A stretch of DNA of 64,000 nt from Bacteroidetes bacterium UBA6161 (GCA_002422315.1 DIUJ01000035.1:4578-68577), one strand, 5' to 3'. Shown: positions 18,355 through 27,372, counted from the first letter of the stretch. Notes: generated by a model from the letters alone, not told the origin. Numbers and translations are program-made.

Positions 18355-18852
18355 ATGAAAAACAAACCTTTTGCAAGCTTTTTGGCAGTATCTAGCATCC
18401 TTCTTTTGAGTGCATGTAGCGCTTCAGAAAATACTGAACAAGAATGGAATAGCATTACAGAACAAGAAAATAATATAACTTTAGACTCTGCAACAACGCT
18501 TTACAAAGAATTCTTGCAAAAGCACCCAAAATCTAGCCAAAGCCACAAGGCTATGTTTAGGCTTGCCAATACTCTAGCAAAGAACCGTAAACTAGAAGAG
18601 GCAGCTAAAATGTTCCAAGACTGCTACAGACAATACCCAGACAGCACCCACGCTGCTGATGCACTCTATTCTTCTGCCTTTTTACACGAACAGGTAGACA
18701 ATAAAATAGCCATGGACCTTTATAAACTCTTTATAAGATCATACCCCAACGACCAAAGAACAGCCCAAACCAAAGAGTACCTTAAATATGTAGGTAAAGA
18801 TGCCGAATATATTTTAGAAGAATTAAGAAAACAAGGTAAACTTAGCGAGTAA
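18355..18852 (+). CDS. TPR-repeat lipoprotein
   Basis: Lipoprotein signal with lipobox LLSAC (Cys21 lipidated), a short linker rich in Glu/Asn, then three tetratricopeptide-like units from about residue 44 to 145 (YKEFLQKHPKSSQSHKAMFR, MFQDCYRQYPDSTHAADALY, YKLFIRSYPNDQRTAQTKEY) with the periodicity of YbgF/BamD-type tol-pal or outer-membrane assembly proteins. It is shorter than BamD (about 240 residues) and is not one by sequence. Anchoring in the periplasm and a scaffolding role are inferred. It is the last gene of the topA cluster. Confidence 0.75.
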   Translation: MKNKPFASFLAVSSILLLSACSASENTEQEWNSITEQENNITLDSATTLYKEFLQKHPKSSQSHKAMFRLANTLAKNRKLEEAAKMFQDCYRQYPDSTHAADALYSSAFLHEQVDNKIAMDLYKLFIRSYPNDQRTAQTKEYLKYVGKDAEYILEELRKQGKLSE

Positions 18853-18980
18853 TACAAGTGCTTCCTTGTGCTAAAGCCATGCGGAGGAAAACATGCCAAA
18901 AAAACTCCTCTAATATTATTAGTTGAGGTAAAATGAATTCAAAGCCATTTTAAAAGTCTTTTAAAGTCCTTTTAAAAATT

Positions 18981-19177
18981 CGCTCTCGCTCGAATCTTGC
19001 TAGTGAACTCTTTCTTTGCCTCTGGCATCTCTTACTTAACGCTTCAAGGGTTTTGAACCCTTGAAGCATTTTTAGTTTCAAATGAAATTTTTAAATTTAT
19101 AAAAAGCTGAAAAAGCATTTTTATTCAACACGCCATAGGCGGTATGCTAGCTAACTCGCAAGATGCGAGCGAGAGCG
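18981..19177. repeat. 197-bp element bounded by 20-bp near-perfect inverted repeats
   Basis: The left arm 18981-19000 (CGCTCTCGCTCGAATCTTGC) and the right arm 19158-19177 are inverted copies matching at 19 of 20 bases. The ends are much more GC-rich than the surroundings. The right end also folds on itself (CTCGCA-AGA-TGCGAG) and an internal CGCC-ATA-GGCG mini-hairpin lies at 19131-19141. There is no coding capacity. It has the form of a MITE or a decayed dispersed repeat; target-site duplications are not evident by eye. Confidence 0.55.
19041..19075 (+). terminator. Perfect 12-bp hairpin with T-run
   Basis: GCTTCAAGGGTT-TTG-AACCCTTGAAGC (19041-19067) followed by ATTTTTAG. It fits an intrinsic terminator for the topA-lipoprotein cluster, although it lies 190 bp after the last stop and inside the inverted-repeat element, so it may belong to that element instead. 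Confidence 0.5.
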
Positions 19178-19304
19178 GGACCTTCCCTATTTTACTGTAT
19201 AAAGCATAGTTGTAAAACTCTTCACCAAACAGTAGTATATACTTAAACAAAACCACATGTTTGTTTGAAGATAAAAGCATATAATTGCCCCTACATACCA
19301 AAAC

Positions 19305-22223
19305 ATGAAAAAATCTTTACTTACCTTATTCTTTTTAATTGTTCTTATACCCGCTAGCATAGCCCAGGAATGGCTTAACTCTTTGCCCAGTGATAAGCAA
19401 AATAATTTTTATGAGATTCAAAAATCATTCGATAACTATTGGCAAAGCAAACCTAAGGAGAGGGGAACAGGATATAATGTGTACAAAAGGTGGGAGTGGT
19501 TTTGGGAACAAAGGGTAGATAGTGTTGGCAATTTCCCGCCAGCAAACCAAAACTATATGGAATGGCTGCGCTATTCTAAAAATTATAGCCAAAGAAGAAA
19601 TATAGATATAGCCAACTGGAAACCCATGGGGCCTACTACTACCCCAAGCGGATACAATGGCTTAGGAAGATTAAACTGCTTGGCTTTTCACCCTACAGAT
19701 AGCAACACTTTTTGGGTAGGTAGCCCTAGTGGAGGGGTATGGAAAACCACGGACTTTGGCAAAACATGGAGTACGAGTACCGACCGAAACCCTGTACTAG
19801 GAGTTAGCAGTATATTGGTACATCCTACCAACCCCGACACACTGTATATTGGAACTGGGGATGGAGACAGAGGCAGCCTATGGGGACTGAACAATGGTGG
19901 CCAAGGCGACAACAAAAGCGTGGGCGTTCTTGCCTCCTATGACGGGGGCGAAACTTGGAATACAACAGGATTATCGTGGGAACAGTCGGAATCATTTTTA
20001 ATACGAAAAATGGTAATGCACCCTGATTTCCCCCACATTATACTATGCGCTAGTTCCAATGGAGTATACAAAACTGAAAATTCTGGTACAACTTGGACTA
20101 GGGTATCTACAGGATACTATATAGACATAGAATACATGCCCGGGAACCCAAATGTAGTATATGCGAGTACTTTCTCTACAAGCGGAAATGCAAGAGTGGT
20201 AAGATCACTAGATGGAGGAAATACTTTTGGAGGAGTATACACTATAGCCAATGGTAGTAGAATAGAAATGGCGGTATGTCCTGCGCAGCCCGAACTACTT
20301 CAAATGCTTGTGGCACATAGAACTGGCGGAAGACTAGAAGGAATATATGAGTCTACAGACTCTGGTACTACCTTCGTGAAAATATTTTCAGCTCCAAATA
20401 TATTGCATAACAGTATAAATGGTTCGGGAACTACGGGGCAAGGTTGGTATGATTTAACTTACGAAATTTCACCAACTGATCCAACCCTTACTTATGCTGG
20501 CGGAGTAAATACTTGGCGCTCTACAAACAAAGGAAGAAATTTTAACATAGTAAATTATTGGACAGGAAATGGTTCGAATGTACCAGTAGTGCATGCAGAC
20601 AAACATTTTTTTACACACCATCCCATGAACCCTAATTTGTTTTTTGATTGCAACGATGGTGGTATTTATTTTACAAGAAACAGAGGTGCCTCTTGGACAG
20701 ATATAAGCAATGGGCTAGATATTACTCAAATGTATAGAATTGCCATTCACCCCGTAGATACCGGAGTGGTGCTAATAGGCACACAAGACAATGGAACAAG
20801 AATAAGAAGAAATGAAGCTTGGCGCGAAGCTACAGGTGGCGATGGAATGGATTGTGCCATAGACCCCATAAACCCTAACTATATGTATAGTACCTATGCT
20901 TATGGTGTTATTTACCGCTCCAACAATGCCTTTGCTGGTGGCTTTGGAACTAGTACTATTTCCAACAATATACCTAATAGACCCCAAGGGGCATGGGTTA
21001 CCCCAATAGCTATAGACCCAAAAAACTCTGGTACTATCTATGCCGGCTATTTTCAAGTGTATAAATCTACAGACTACGGCACAAGTTGGACAAGCATTTC
21101 GAATAATCTCGCCAATTCTACTCTCTTAAGAAATTTAACTATAGCTAAAAACAATACCAATATTATTTATGCAGGAGACTATACAGGAATATACAGAACC
21201 TGGAATGGCGGTGCAACATGGGAAAAAATTGTTTCTGCCATAGCTCCCATTACCAAAATAGAAACAGACCCAAATAACGATAGCATTATTTACTTTACCC
21301 ATGCTGCTTATGTAGATGGTTATAAGGTTCAGAAATTTAATGGATGCGATAGCGCTGCAAACAAAAGGCTTAGCAATATTTCTAAAAACCTTCCCAATAT
21401 ATCTGCCAATGCCATAGTATACCAAACCGGTAGCAATGAAGGCCTATACATAGGAACTGATTTAGGGGTTTTTTATACTAACAATTCGCTAACAGAGTGG
21501 GTTCCTTTTATGGAAAACTTGCCCAATGTTGTGGTTACAGACCTAGAAATAAATTACAGTGCAAATATCTTGTATGCAGGAACCTATGGCAGAGGAGTTT
21601 GGAAAAGCAACCTAGCAGAAGAACCTAAGGCACTACCTGTTTTGTTGAGCTTTACCCCTGAACATAAAAGCATAAACATTAGCATAGATTCAACCTTAGA
21701 AATCACTTATTCAGAAAATGTAGTATTAGGAAATGGGAGTATTAAAATTTACCAAAACAATATCTTGTTTGATGAATTTCAAACCGATACAAATCTGATT
21801 GAGATAAAGAACAATATTGTAAAAATAACCCCAAGTAAACTTTTCGGATACAAAAAGGAGATTTCAGTATCTATTCCTTTTGGTTTTTTTACTGCTGAAA
21901 ACGGTGTCCCTATACAAGGTATAAACAATGAGGAATGGAAGTTTACAACCATCGAAGCACCAAACCAAGACAACTTGGATCTCTTGTTTAATTTTTATCC
22001 AAATCCAGCTTCTAGCCTTGTAAGTGTTCAGTGTGAATCCTGCTTAGAAAAATATAAAGTAAAACTTATTCATAGCAATGGCAAAATTCTACAAGAAATA
22101 GAAAGTACACAAGCTAAAACAGAAATTCAACTTCTACCCTACTCTGCGGGTGTGTATATTTTACAAATAGAATACAAAGGAAAAAATGCTTACCACAAGA
22201 TAATTTTACACAAGGGCATCTAG
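19305..22223 (+). CDS. Secreted BNR/Asp-box beta-propeller protein with T9SS type A sorting domain (972 aa)
   Basis: Exported protein (signal peptide ending ASIA|QEWL). Residues 100-770 hold about nine Asp-box repeats of the sortilin/VPS10 and sialidase type (TTDFGKTWS, SYDGGETWN, TENSGTTWT, STDSGTTFV, TRNRGASWT, STDYGTSWT, TWNGGATWE), predicting one or two beta-propellers. A bacterial Ig-like (SbsA-type) domain follows at about 785-880 (LEITYSENVVLGNGSIKIY), then a type A sorting domain ending AGVYILQIEYKGKNAYHKII. No sialidase RIP motif or catalytic triad could be placed, so binding or glycan hydrolysis remains open. It lies alone between the inverted-repeat interval and panB. Confidence 0.8.
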   Translation: MKKSLLTLFFLIVLIPASIAQEWLNSLPSDKQNNFYEIQKSFDNYWQSKPKERGTGYNVYKRWEWFWEQRVDSVGNFPPANQNYMEWLRYSKNYSQRRNIDIANWKPMGPTTTPSGYNGLGRLNCLAFHPTDSNTFWVGSPSGGVWKTTDFGKTWSTSTDRNPVLGVSSILVHPTNPDTLYIGTGDGDRGSLWGLNNGGQGDNKSVGVLASYDGGETWNTTGLSWEQSESFLIRKMVMHPDFPHIILCASSNGVYKTENSGTTWTRVSTGYYIDIEYMPGNPNVVYASTFSTSGNARVVRSLDGGNTFGGVYTIANGSRIEMAVCPAQPELLQMLVAHRTGGRLEGIYESTDSGTTFVKIFSAPNILHNSINGSGTTGQGWYDLTYEISPTDPTLTYAGGVNTWRSTNKGRNFNIVNYWTGNGSNVPVVHADKHFFTHHPMNPNLFFDCNDGGIYFTRNRGASWTDISNGLDITQMYRIAIHPVDTGVVLIGTQDNGTRIRRNEAWREATGGDGMDCAIDPINPNYMYSTYAYGVIYRSNNAFAGGFGTSTISNNIPNRPQGAWVTPIAIDPKNSGTIYAGYFQVYKSTDYGTSWTSISNNLANSTLLRNLTIAKNNTNIIYAGDYTGIYRTWNGGATWEKIVSAIAPITKIETDPNNDSIIYFTHAAYVDGYKVQKFNGCDSAANKRLSNISKNLPNISANAIVYQTGSNEGLYIGTDLGVFYTNNSLTEWVPFMENLPNVVVTDLEINYSANILYAGTYGRGVWKSNLAEEPKALPVLLSFTPEHKSINISIDSTLEITYSENVVLGNGSIKIYQNNILFDEFQTDTNLIEIKNNIVKITPSKLFGYKKEISVSIPFGFFTAENGVPIQGINNEEWKFTTIEAPNQDNLDLLFNFYPNPASSLVSVQCESCLEKYKVKLIHSNGKILQEIESTQAKTEIQLLPYSAGVYILQIEYKGKNAYHKIILHKGI

Positions 22224-22290
22224 TTTAGGATTAGCATAGCAGTTTATAGTTTCTAAGAAATAGTGTTTTTTGCGGCAAATGGGTTAACTT

Positions 22291-22321
22291 TTTGTTAATG
22301 TTCAAAATGATTTTAACTTTG
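22291..22321 (+). promoter_or_regulatory. Consensus promoter upstream of panB
   Basis: TTTG (22291-22294), a 19-bp spacer and TAACTTTG (22314-22321): an exact match to the Bacteroidota -33/-7 consensus and spacing. It lies about 21 bp before the GTG start of panB and probably drives the panB-to-ubiA run. Confidence 0.7.
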
Positions 22322-22342
22322 TGGAATTAAAAAAATAAAAAC

Positions 22343-23167
22343 GTGAGCCATTATCCAGGTAAAGAAGCCAAGAGAGTAACTACCCATACCCTTTTGGAAA
22401 TGAAAGAAGCTAAAGAACCAATTTCTATGCTTACGGCATACGATTTCTCCTTGGCAAGAATTGTAGATGCTGCAGGGGTGGATGTAATTCTTGTTGGAGA
22501 CTCCGCAAGCAATGTAATGGCAGGCCATGAAACAACACTACCTATAACCTTAGACCAAATGATATACCACGCCTCTTCGGTTATTAGGGCAGTAAAACGC
22601 TCTTTGGTAGTAGTCGACCTCCCTTTTGGTTCTTACCAAGGCAATTCGAAAGAAGCTCTAAATTCTGCGATACGAATTATGAAAGAATCTGGTGCCCATG
22701 CCATAAAACTAGAAGGTGGTAGCGAAGTGGAAGAATCTGTAAAGAGAATTTTATCGGCGGGTATACCCGTTATGGGGCATTTAGGTCTTACCCCTCAGTC
22801 TATATACAAATTTGGTACTTATGCCGTAAGGGCAAGAGAAGAACAAGAAGCGAATAAACTCCTAGAAGACGCCAAAGTATTGCAAAATGCCGGCTGTTTT
22901 GCTTTGGTTTTAGAAAAAATACCTGCTAAATTAACGCAAAGGGTAGCTCAGGAACTCGAAATCCCAGTAATTGGAATAGGAGCAGGTTCGGCGGCCGATG
23001 GGCAAGTTCTTGTTTTACACGATATGCTTGGAATAAACAAGGATTTTAGCCCAAGATTTATTCGCAGGTATTTAAACCTTTACGACAGCATGCACCAAGC
23101 TATAAGCAATTATGTAACCGATGTAAAAAACAAAGATTTCCCCAATACGGATGAACAATATTCATAA
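22343..23167 (+). CDS. panB: 3-methyl-2-oxobutanoate hydroxymethyltransferase
   Basis: First committed enzyme of pantothenate (coenzyme A) synthesis; transfers a hydroxymethyl group from methylene-tetrahydrofolate to 2-oxoisovalerate. Family blocks seen: MLTAYDFSLARIVDAAGVD, VGDSASNVMAGHETTLPIT, VVDLPFGSYQ, KLEGGSE, MGHLGLTPQS and IGIGAGSAADGQVLVLHD. 274 residues is normal. The start is GTG, chosen because it matches the family N-terminus (VKRVTTHTLLEMK-like) and sits behind a consensus promoter. panC and panD are not in the window. Confidence 0.96.
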   Translation: MSHYPGKEAKRVTTHTLLEMKEAKEPISMLTAYDFSLARIVDAAGVDVILVGDSASNVMAGHETTLPITLDQMIYHASSVIRAVKRSLVVVDLPFGSYQGNSKEALNSAIRIMKESGAHAIKLEGGSEVEESVKRILSAGIPVMGHLGLTPQSIYKFGTYAVRAREEQEANKLLEDAKVLQNAGCFALVLEKIPAKLTQRVAQELEIPVIGIGAGSAADGQVLVLHDMLGINKDFSPRFIRRYLNLYDSMHQAISNYVTDVKNKDFPNTDEQYS

Positions 23168-23202
23168 ACTTTTTGGGGTTAAAAAACTAAAATTCAACAC
23201 AA

Positions 23203-24402
23203 GTGGACTATCCTAAATTTAATTTTCCTTATTTTAGAAAGTATTCATACGACACCAAAAGGATAATTAAAGTACTCCTCTTTATTGCGGCACTTCTTAT
23301 TGGTACCTTCTCGCTATTGTATACCAACAAATTGGTAAAACAATTAAAAACAGAAGAAGAGAAAAAAGTAGCAATTTGGGCTAAAGCGCAAGAAAAACTA
23401 GTGGAAGCTGAAAACCCAGAAGAACTTTCCTTTTATTATTCTATAGTAGAAGACAACAAAACTATCCCCGTGATTATGGAAACCTCAGAGGGTTTTTTAA
23501 TTCATAGAAACTTGGATAGTATAAAATCTCTTAAACGAGAATATGTAAAGAAAAAATTGGAGGAAATGAAATTAGGCTACCCTCCTATTCCAATAAGAAT
23601 AACAGATACAGAAACAGCCTATTTGTACTACAGCGACTCCTACCTTCTGAAACAGTTAAGAGATTACCCTTATTATCAAATTGCAATTGTAGGACTGTTT
23701 ATACTAGTTTCCTATTTTGCGTTTAGTATTTCCCGAAGGGCAGAACAGAATAGAGTATGGGTAGGACTTGCGAAAGAAACAGCACACCAACTCGGAACCC
23801 CCATTTCTTCTCTTATGGCTTGGACAGACCTTATAGAAATGGATAGAGAACTTGCCACCCCAGAAGCAATGGAAGAAATGCGAAAGGATTTGGTTCGCTT
23901 AGAAACCATTACGGAAAGGTTCTCTAAAATTGGTTCTGAACCTGTTTTACAAAAGGTAAACCTAAATGAAGTTCTTAATCATTCCGTTCAATATATGAAA
24001 ACAAGGTCTTCTGATAGGATAGAATATGTAATGTACGAAAGACATCAGAATATTATGGCACATTTAAATGTACCTCTATTTGAATGGGTTATAGAAAACT
24101 TATGTAAAAATGCGATGGATGCAATGGGTGGTAGTGGCAAAATAACCTTTACTCTAAGACTTTCGGAGAAAAACAACATACTTTTAGATGTTTCAGACAA
24201 TGGAAAAGGAATTCCTAAAAATAAGTTTAAAACTATCTTTAAACCAGGTTATACAACCAAAAAAAGAGGCTGGGGTCTTGGGCTTTCTTTAGTAAAAAGA
24301 ATCATCCAAAATTACCACAAGGGTACTATCTTTGTAAAAGAATCTGTGCCCAACGAACGAACTGTTTTTAGAATAATATTAAAAGCAGCAAATAACAAAT
24401 AA
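23203..24402 (+). CDS. Membrane-bound sensor histidine kinase (orphan)
   Basis: Inner-membrane two-component sensor, 399 aa, GTG start. One membrane segment at about 21-41 and a second at about 158-176 enclose a 115-residue periplasmic sensor. The dimerisation/phosphoacceptor helix has an unusual H-box, AHQLGTPISSL with His195. The ATPase domain is complete: N-box ENLCKNAMDAM (300 region), G1 DNGKGIP (332-338), F-box KTIFKPGYTTKK and G2 GWGLGLSLVKRI. No response regulator is adjacent; panB precedes and a TonB-like gene follows after 7 bp. The signal and partner are unknown. Confidence 0.88.
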   Translation: MDYPKFNFPYFRKYSYDTKRIIKVLLFIAALLIGTFSLLYTNKLVKQLKTEEEKKVAIWAKAQEKLVEAENPEELSFYYSIVEDNKTIPVIMETSEGFLIHRNLDSIKSLKREYVKKKLEEMKLGYPPIPIRITDTETAYLYYSDSYLLKQLRDYPYYQIAIVGLFILVSYFAFSISRRAEQNRVWVGLAKETAHQLGTPISSLMAWTDLIEMDRELATPEAMEEMRKDLVRLETITERFSKIGSEPVLQKVNLNEVLNHSVQYMKTRSSDRIEYVMYERHQNIMAHLNVPLFEWVIENLCKNAMDAMGGSGKITFTLRLSEKNNILLDVSDNGKGIPKNKFKTIFKPGYTTKKRGWGLGLSLVKRIIQNYHKGTIFVKESVPNERTVFRIILKAANNK

Positions 24403-24409
24403 CTACCAA

Positions 24410-24871
24410 ATGAAAACATCTCTTTTTACTCTTCTTCTTGTCACATTTATTAGCTTAAGTTTTGTGGGCCTTAGTATGGAGAAAAATCACGCTACTGTAT
24501 CCTCCTATTCCATTTGCTTTGCCGATACAATCGAAAACCCAAAAGACTCTACACAAAAACCAGAAATTATGCCGGAGTTCCCAGGTGGACTAGAAAAACT
24601 TTATGCTTTTATAGGTAAAAATGTAGTTTATCCTAAGGAAGCCTTGAAAAAAAATAAAGAGGGCAAAGTTTTAATTTCATTTATAATAGAAAAAGATGGC
24701 TCTGTAAGTAATGTAAAACCTTTAAAACCTAAATCGGAATGGATAGGCTACGGACTAGAAGAAGAAGCTTGTAGGGTTGTATATCTTATGCCAAAATGGA
24801 ATCCGGGAACAATTGAAGGAAAACCTGTTAGAGTTAGATTCACTTTGCCTGTACTTTTTCAATTAAATTAA
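24410..24871 (+). CDS. Small exported TonB C-terminal-domain protein
   Basis: 153 residues: an N-terminal hydrophobic segment (about 4-23, a signal peptide or anchor), a short linker, then a TonB C-terminal domain from about 55 to 153 with PEFPGGLEKLYAFIGKNVVY, GKVLISFIIEKDGSV and VRFTLPVLFQL. Full energy transducers have a long proline-rich spacer; here it is nearly absent, so the protein is a free-standing C-terminal domain. It may contact TonB-dependent receptors or act as a periplasmic binding domain. It is packed between the histidine kinase and ruvX (1 bp). Confidence 0.8.
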   Translation: MKTSLFTLLLVTFISLSFVGLSMEKNHATVSSYSICFADTIENPKDSTQKPEIMPEFPGGLEKLYAFIGKNVVYPKEALKKNKEGKVLISFIIEKDGSVSNVKPLKPKSEWIGYGLEEEACRVVYLMPKWNPGTIEGKPVRVRFTLPVLFQLN

Positions 24872-24872
24872 T

Positions 24873-25286
24873 ATGGGTAGAATACTAGCCATAGATTTTG
24901 GCAATACGAGATGTGGAATAGCGGTAACCGATCCGCTTAAAATGTTTGCACAAGCCTTAACCACAGTGCATAGCAACGAATTAATTCAATTTCTGAAAGA
25001 CTACATAACCAAAGAGAATGTGGAACAATTTGTAATTGGCAAACCGCTAAATGAGAAAGGAGAAACCCAGCAAATTCAAGAAAACATAGACAAACTTAGT
25101 GGGTATCTTACAAAAGTTTTTCCCACTATACCTCAAGCTTTTGTAGACGAAAGATACACTTCTAGAATGGCGAAATTTGCTTTAGTAGAAGCCGGAATAA
25201 AAAAAGAGAAACGAAAAGATAAAAAACTCTTGGATTCTGTGAGTGCTACCTTAATTTTGCAAACTTATTTACAAATGAACCCATGA
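24873..25286 (+). CDS. ruvX: Putative pre-16S rRNA nuclease / Holliday junction resolvase-like (YqgF)
   Basis: RNase H-fold protein of the YqgF/RuvX family (137 aa): the first strand ILAIDFGNTRCGIAVTDPL carries the catalytic Asp, FVIGKPLNEKGE the second motif, and VDERYTSRMAKFAL with the later KKLLDSVSATLILQTYL the third acidic motif. In E. coli the family trims the 5' end of 16S rRNA; a role in recombination has also been proposed. Its stop overlaps the start of def by 4 bases (ATGA). Confidence 0.92.
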   Translation: MGRILAIDFGNTRCGIAVTDPLKMFAQALTTVHSNELIQFLKDYITKENVEQFVIGKPLNEKGETQQIQENIDKLSGYLTKVFPTIPQAFVDERYTSRMAKFALVEAGIKKEKRKDKKLLDSVSATLILQTYLQMNP

Positions 25287-25837
25287 TACTACCAATCTAT
25301 ACTTATGGCCATGACGTGCTAAGAAAAAAAGCAGTAGAAATAGATGCTACTTATCCTGATTTAAAAGATTTAATTAAAAACATGTATCAAACAATGTACG
25401 AATCTAGTGGGATTGGCTTGGCTGCACCTCAAATCGGTTTACCTATTAGACTTTTTTTAGTGGATATTAGCAATTGGGAAGAAACAAAACCTAACAATAT
25501 TAAGCAAATATTTATTAATGCACAGATTCTAGAAGAGTGGGATACTCCATGGAAATTTGAAGAAGGATGCCTTAGCATACCTGGAATTAGAGAAAATGTA
25601 AGTAGACACGAAAAGATTAGAATAAAATTCCAAGATGAAAACTTTGAGTGGCACGAAAAAGAATTTGACGGAATGGCTGCTAGGGTTATTCAACATGAAT
25701 ACGACCATATAGAAGGTGTACTTTTTATAGATAAAGTAAATCCTCTAAGAAAAAAATTATTACAAAAAAGACTTAAAGAAATGAGCCAAGGAAGGGTTAG
25801 AGCAGATTACAAAATAAAACCTTCTTTTAAGAAATGA
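25283..25837 (+). CDS. def: Peptide deformylase
   Basis: Metalloenzyme that removes the N-formyl group from nascent proteins. The three motifs are intact: GIGLAAPQIG, EEGCLSIPGI (metal-binding Cys) and QHEYDHIEGVLF (the two metal-binding His and catalytic Glu). 184 residues is usual. It overlaps ruvX upstream and the UbiA-family gene downstream, each by ATGA, a translationally coupled cluster. Confidence 0.97.
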   Translation: MILPIYTYGHDVLRKKAVEIDATYPDLKDLIKNMYQTMYESSGIGLAAPQIGLPIRLFLVDISNWEETKPNNIKQIFINAQILEEWDTPWKFEEGCLSIPGIRENVSRHEKIRIKFQDENFEWHEKEFDGMAARVIQHEYDHIEGVLFIDKVNPLRKKLLQKRLKEMSQGRVRADYKIKPSFKK

Positions 25838-26694
25838 TGCGTTTGTATGGCCTGTTTCTTATTACTAGACCGCTAAACCTCTTTTTCTTAATTTGTATCT
25901 ATTGGTTTTTAGCTCAAGTAAGCAATTTAGGCTTTAGCTTTCACAACCTCGCCTTTTTTGCAAGCATCATTTTAACAACTGCCGCAGGATATGCAATAAA
26001 CGATCACTTTGACATACAATCAGATGTTTTAAATAATAAAAACAGACCTATTTCTAAGTATAGGTTGACATTGAAAAATGTGGTTCTTTTTTATTCCTTT
26101 TTAAACTTCTTTGCAATTTTACTTTCTTATCTCTCAGTGGATATTTATTTTGCATTCATAGTTTTACTAGTTCAGCTAAGCTTGCTTCTGTATGCTAGAT
26201 ATTTTAAAAGAATAGCATTGATAGGCAATATATTGGTGGCTTTATTAAGCAGCTTAAGTATACTATTAATCGTAAAAATAATACCAGAAGTAAACTCTGA
26301 ATTTCAGACTTTTTTACTTCATTTTTCTATTTTTATTTTTGTGTATACCTTTACCCGAGAACTGTTTAAAACCATAGAAGATACACAAGGAGATAAAGCA
26401 AGTAATATGAAAACTATTTCTTGTTTATTGGGAATTAAGCTAAGCATGTATGCCTCTGGTGGGGCACTAATTGGGTTCGGGATAGGCATGCTCCTATTTG
26501 AGTATCTTTTCTCTATTCAGTACATCTATTCAAGTTATGTTTTTGCATTAGGAAATATAATGTTACTTGCATTAGGTTTTTGGGCTATTGCCAAACCAAA
26601 TACAAAAACTGCTTCTCGAATAGCAAAATTCATGAAATTAATGATGGCTATGTTTGTATTTGTTTTGTGGTTATTATACTCCTTGGGCTCTTAG
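25834..26694 (+). CDS. UbiA-family prenyltransferase
   Basis: Polytopic inner-membrane protein, 286 aa with about eight or nine hydrophobic segments. The first aspartate-rich site is NDHFDIQSDVLNNKNRP, the Mg-diphosphate motif NDxxDxxxD of the UbiA superfamily; the second loop has TRELFKTIEDTQGDKASN. The sequence is most like the geranylgeranylglycerol-phosphate geranylgeranyltransferase-annotated group found in Bacteroidota, whose acceptor is uncertain. It follows def with an ATGA overlap. Confidence 0.85.
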   Translation: MMRLYGLFLITRPLNLFFLICIYWFLAQVSNLGFSFHNLAFFASIILTTAAGYAINDHFDIQSDVLNNKNRPISKYRLTLKNVVLFYSFLNFFAILLSYLSVDIYFAFIVLLVQLSLLLYARYFKRIALIGNILVALLSSLSILLIVKIIPEVNSEFQTFLLHFSIFIFVYTFTRELFKTIEDTQGDKASNMKTISCLLGIKLSMYASGGALIGFGIGMLLFEYLFSIQYIYSSYVFALGNIMLLALGFWAIAKPNTKTASRIAKFMKLMMAMFVFVLWLLYSLGS

Positions 26695-26766
26695 CTTAAG
26701 AAAAGTTAAAAACAAATAGATAAACAATTCTCGGTTTTTTTAATTTAAAATCCAATAGCAAATACT

Positions 26767-26774
26767 TACTTTTG
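26767..26774 (+). promoter_or_regulatory. TAnnTTTG -7 element of gmk
   Basis: TACTTTTG, a full match, 23 nt before the ATG at 26797 in the 96-bp gap after the UbiA-family gene. Confidence 0.45.
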
Positions 26775-26796
26775 AAACCTAAAGTTTATTGTGAAT

Positions 26797-27372
26797 ATGT
26801 ATAAGAACCAAGGAAAAGTTCTCATTTTTTCTGCACCTTCTGGTAGCGGTAAAACAACCGTAGTAAAACACCTTTTATCTGTTTTTTCTCAACTAAATTT
26901 TTCTATTTCTGCTACTACGAGAGCTCCAAGAGCGGGAGAAACCCATGGGAAAGAATACTATTTTATAAGCCAAGACGAGTTTGAAAGAAAAATTGAACTT
27001 GGGGAATTCTTGGAATATGAAGAAGTATATGCAGGCCTTTACTATGGAACCTTGCATAGCGAAGTAGAACGTATTTGGGAACAAGGTAAAACTGTAGTAT
27101 TTGATGTAGATGTAAAAGGTGGCCTTAACATAAAAAAACAACTAGGCAAGAATGCACTTGCCGTGTTTCTCAGACCCCCGTCTGTAGAGATTCTGATGCA
27201 AAGACTGCGCAACAGAAGTACAGAAGTAGAACACGAGTTACAAATGAGAATAAACAAAGCAAATGAAGAACTAAGTTATGAATCACAATATGAAGTTGTA
27301 ATTGTAAACGACATATTAGAAAAAACCTTGAAGGAGAGCGAAAATATAGTGAGAAACTTTATTGAAAGATAA
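26797..27372 (+). CDS. gmk: Guanylate kinase
   Basis: Phosphorylates GMP to GDP with ATP. P-loop SAPSGSGKTT, the GMP-binding stretch SATTRAPRAGETHGKEYYF and EYEEVYAGLYYGT, and VDVKGGLNIKK are all present; about 191 residues, as expected. I prefer the ATG at 26797; an in-frame GTG two codons earlier (26791) is possible. After it the plus-strand run ends and the AT-rich island begins. Confidence 0.96.
   Translation: MYKNQGKVLIFSAPSGSGKTTVVKHLLSVFSQLNFSISATTRAPRAGETHGKEYYFISQDEFERKIELGEFLEYEEVYAGLYYGTLHSEVERIWEQGKTVVFDVDVKGGLNIKKQLGKNALAVFLRPPSVEILMQRLRNRSTEVEHELQMRINKANEELSYESQYEVVIVNDILEKTLKESENIVRNFIER

Larger units (their letters stand above)
18853..19304. other. 452-bp gene-free interval with inverted-repeat element
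   Basis: No plausible coding sequence. It contains, left to right, a weak hairpin just after the lipoprotein stop, a run of TTTTAAA-containing direct repeats near 18949-18979, an element bounded by inverted repeats with a perfect 12-bp hairpin inside (listed separately), and an AT-rich stretch leading to the BNR-repeat gene. Nothing resembling a tRNA or known RNA was recognised. Confidence 0.6.

Noticed and set aside
18355..18852. TPR lipoprotein as BamD
   Set aside because: Too short (165 versus about 240 residues) and too few TPR units.
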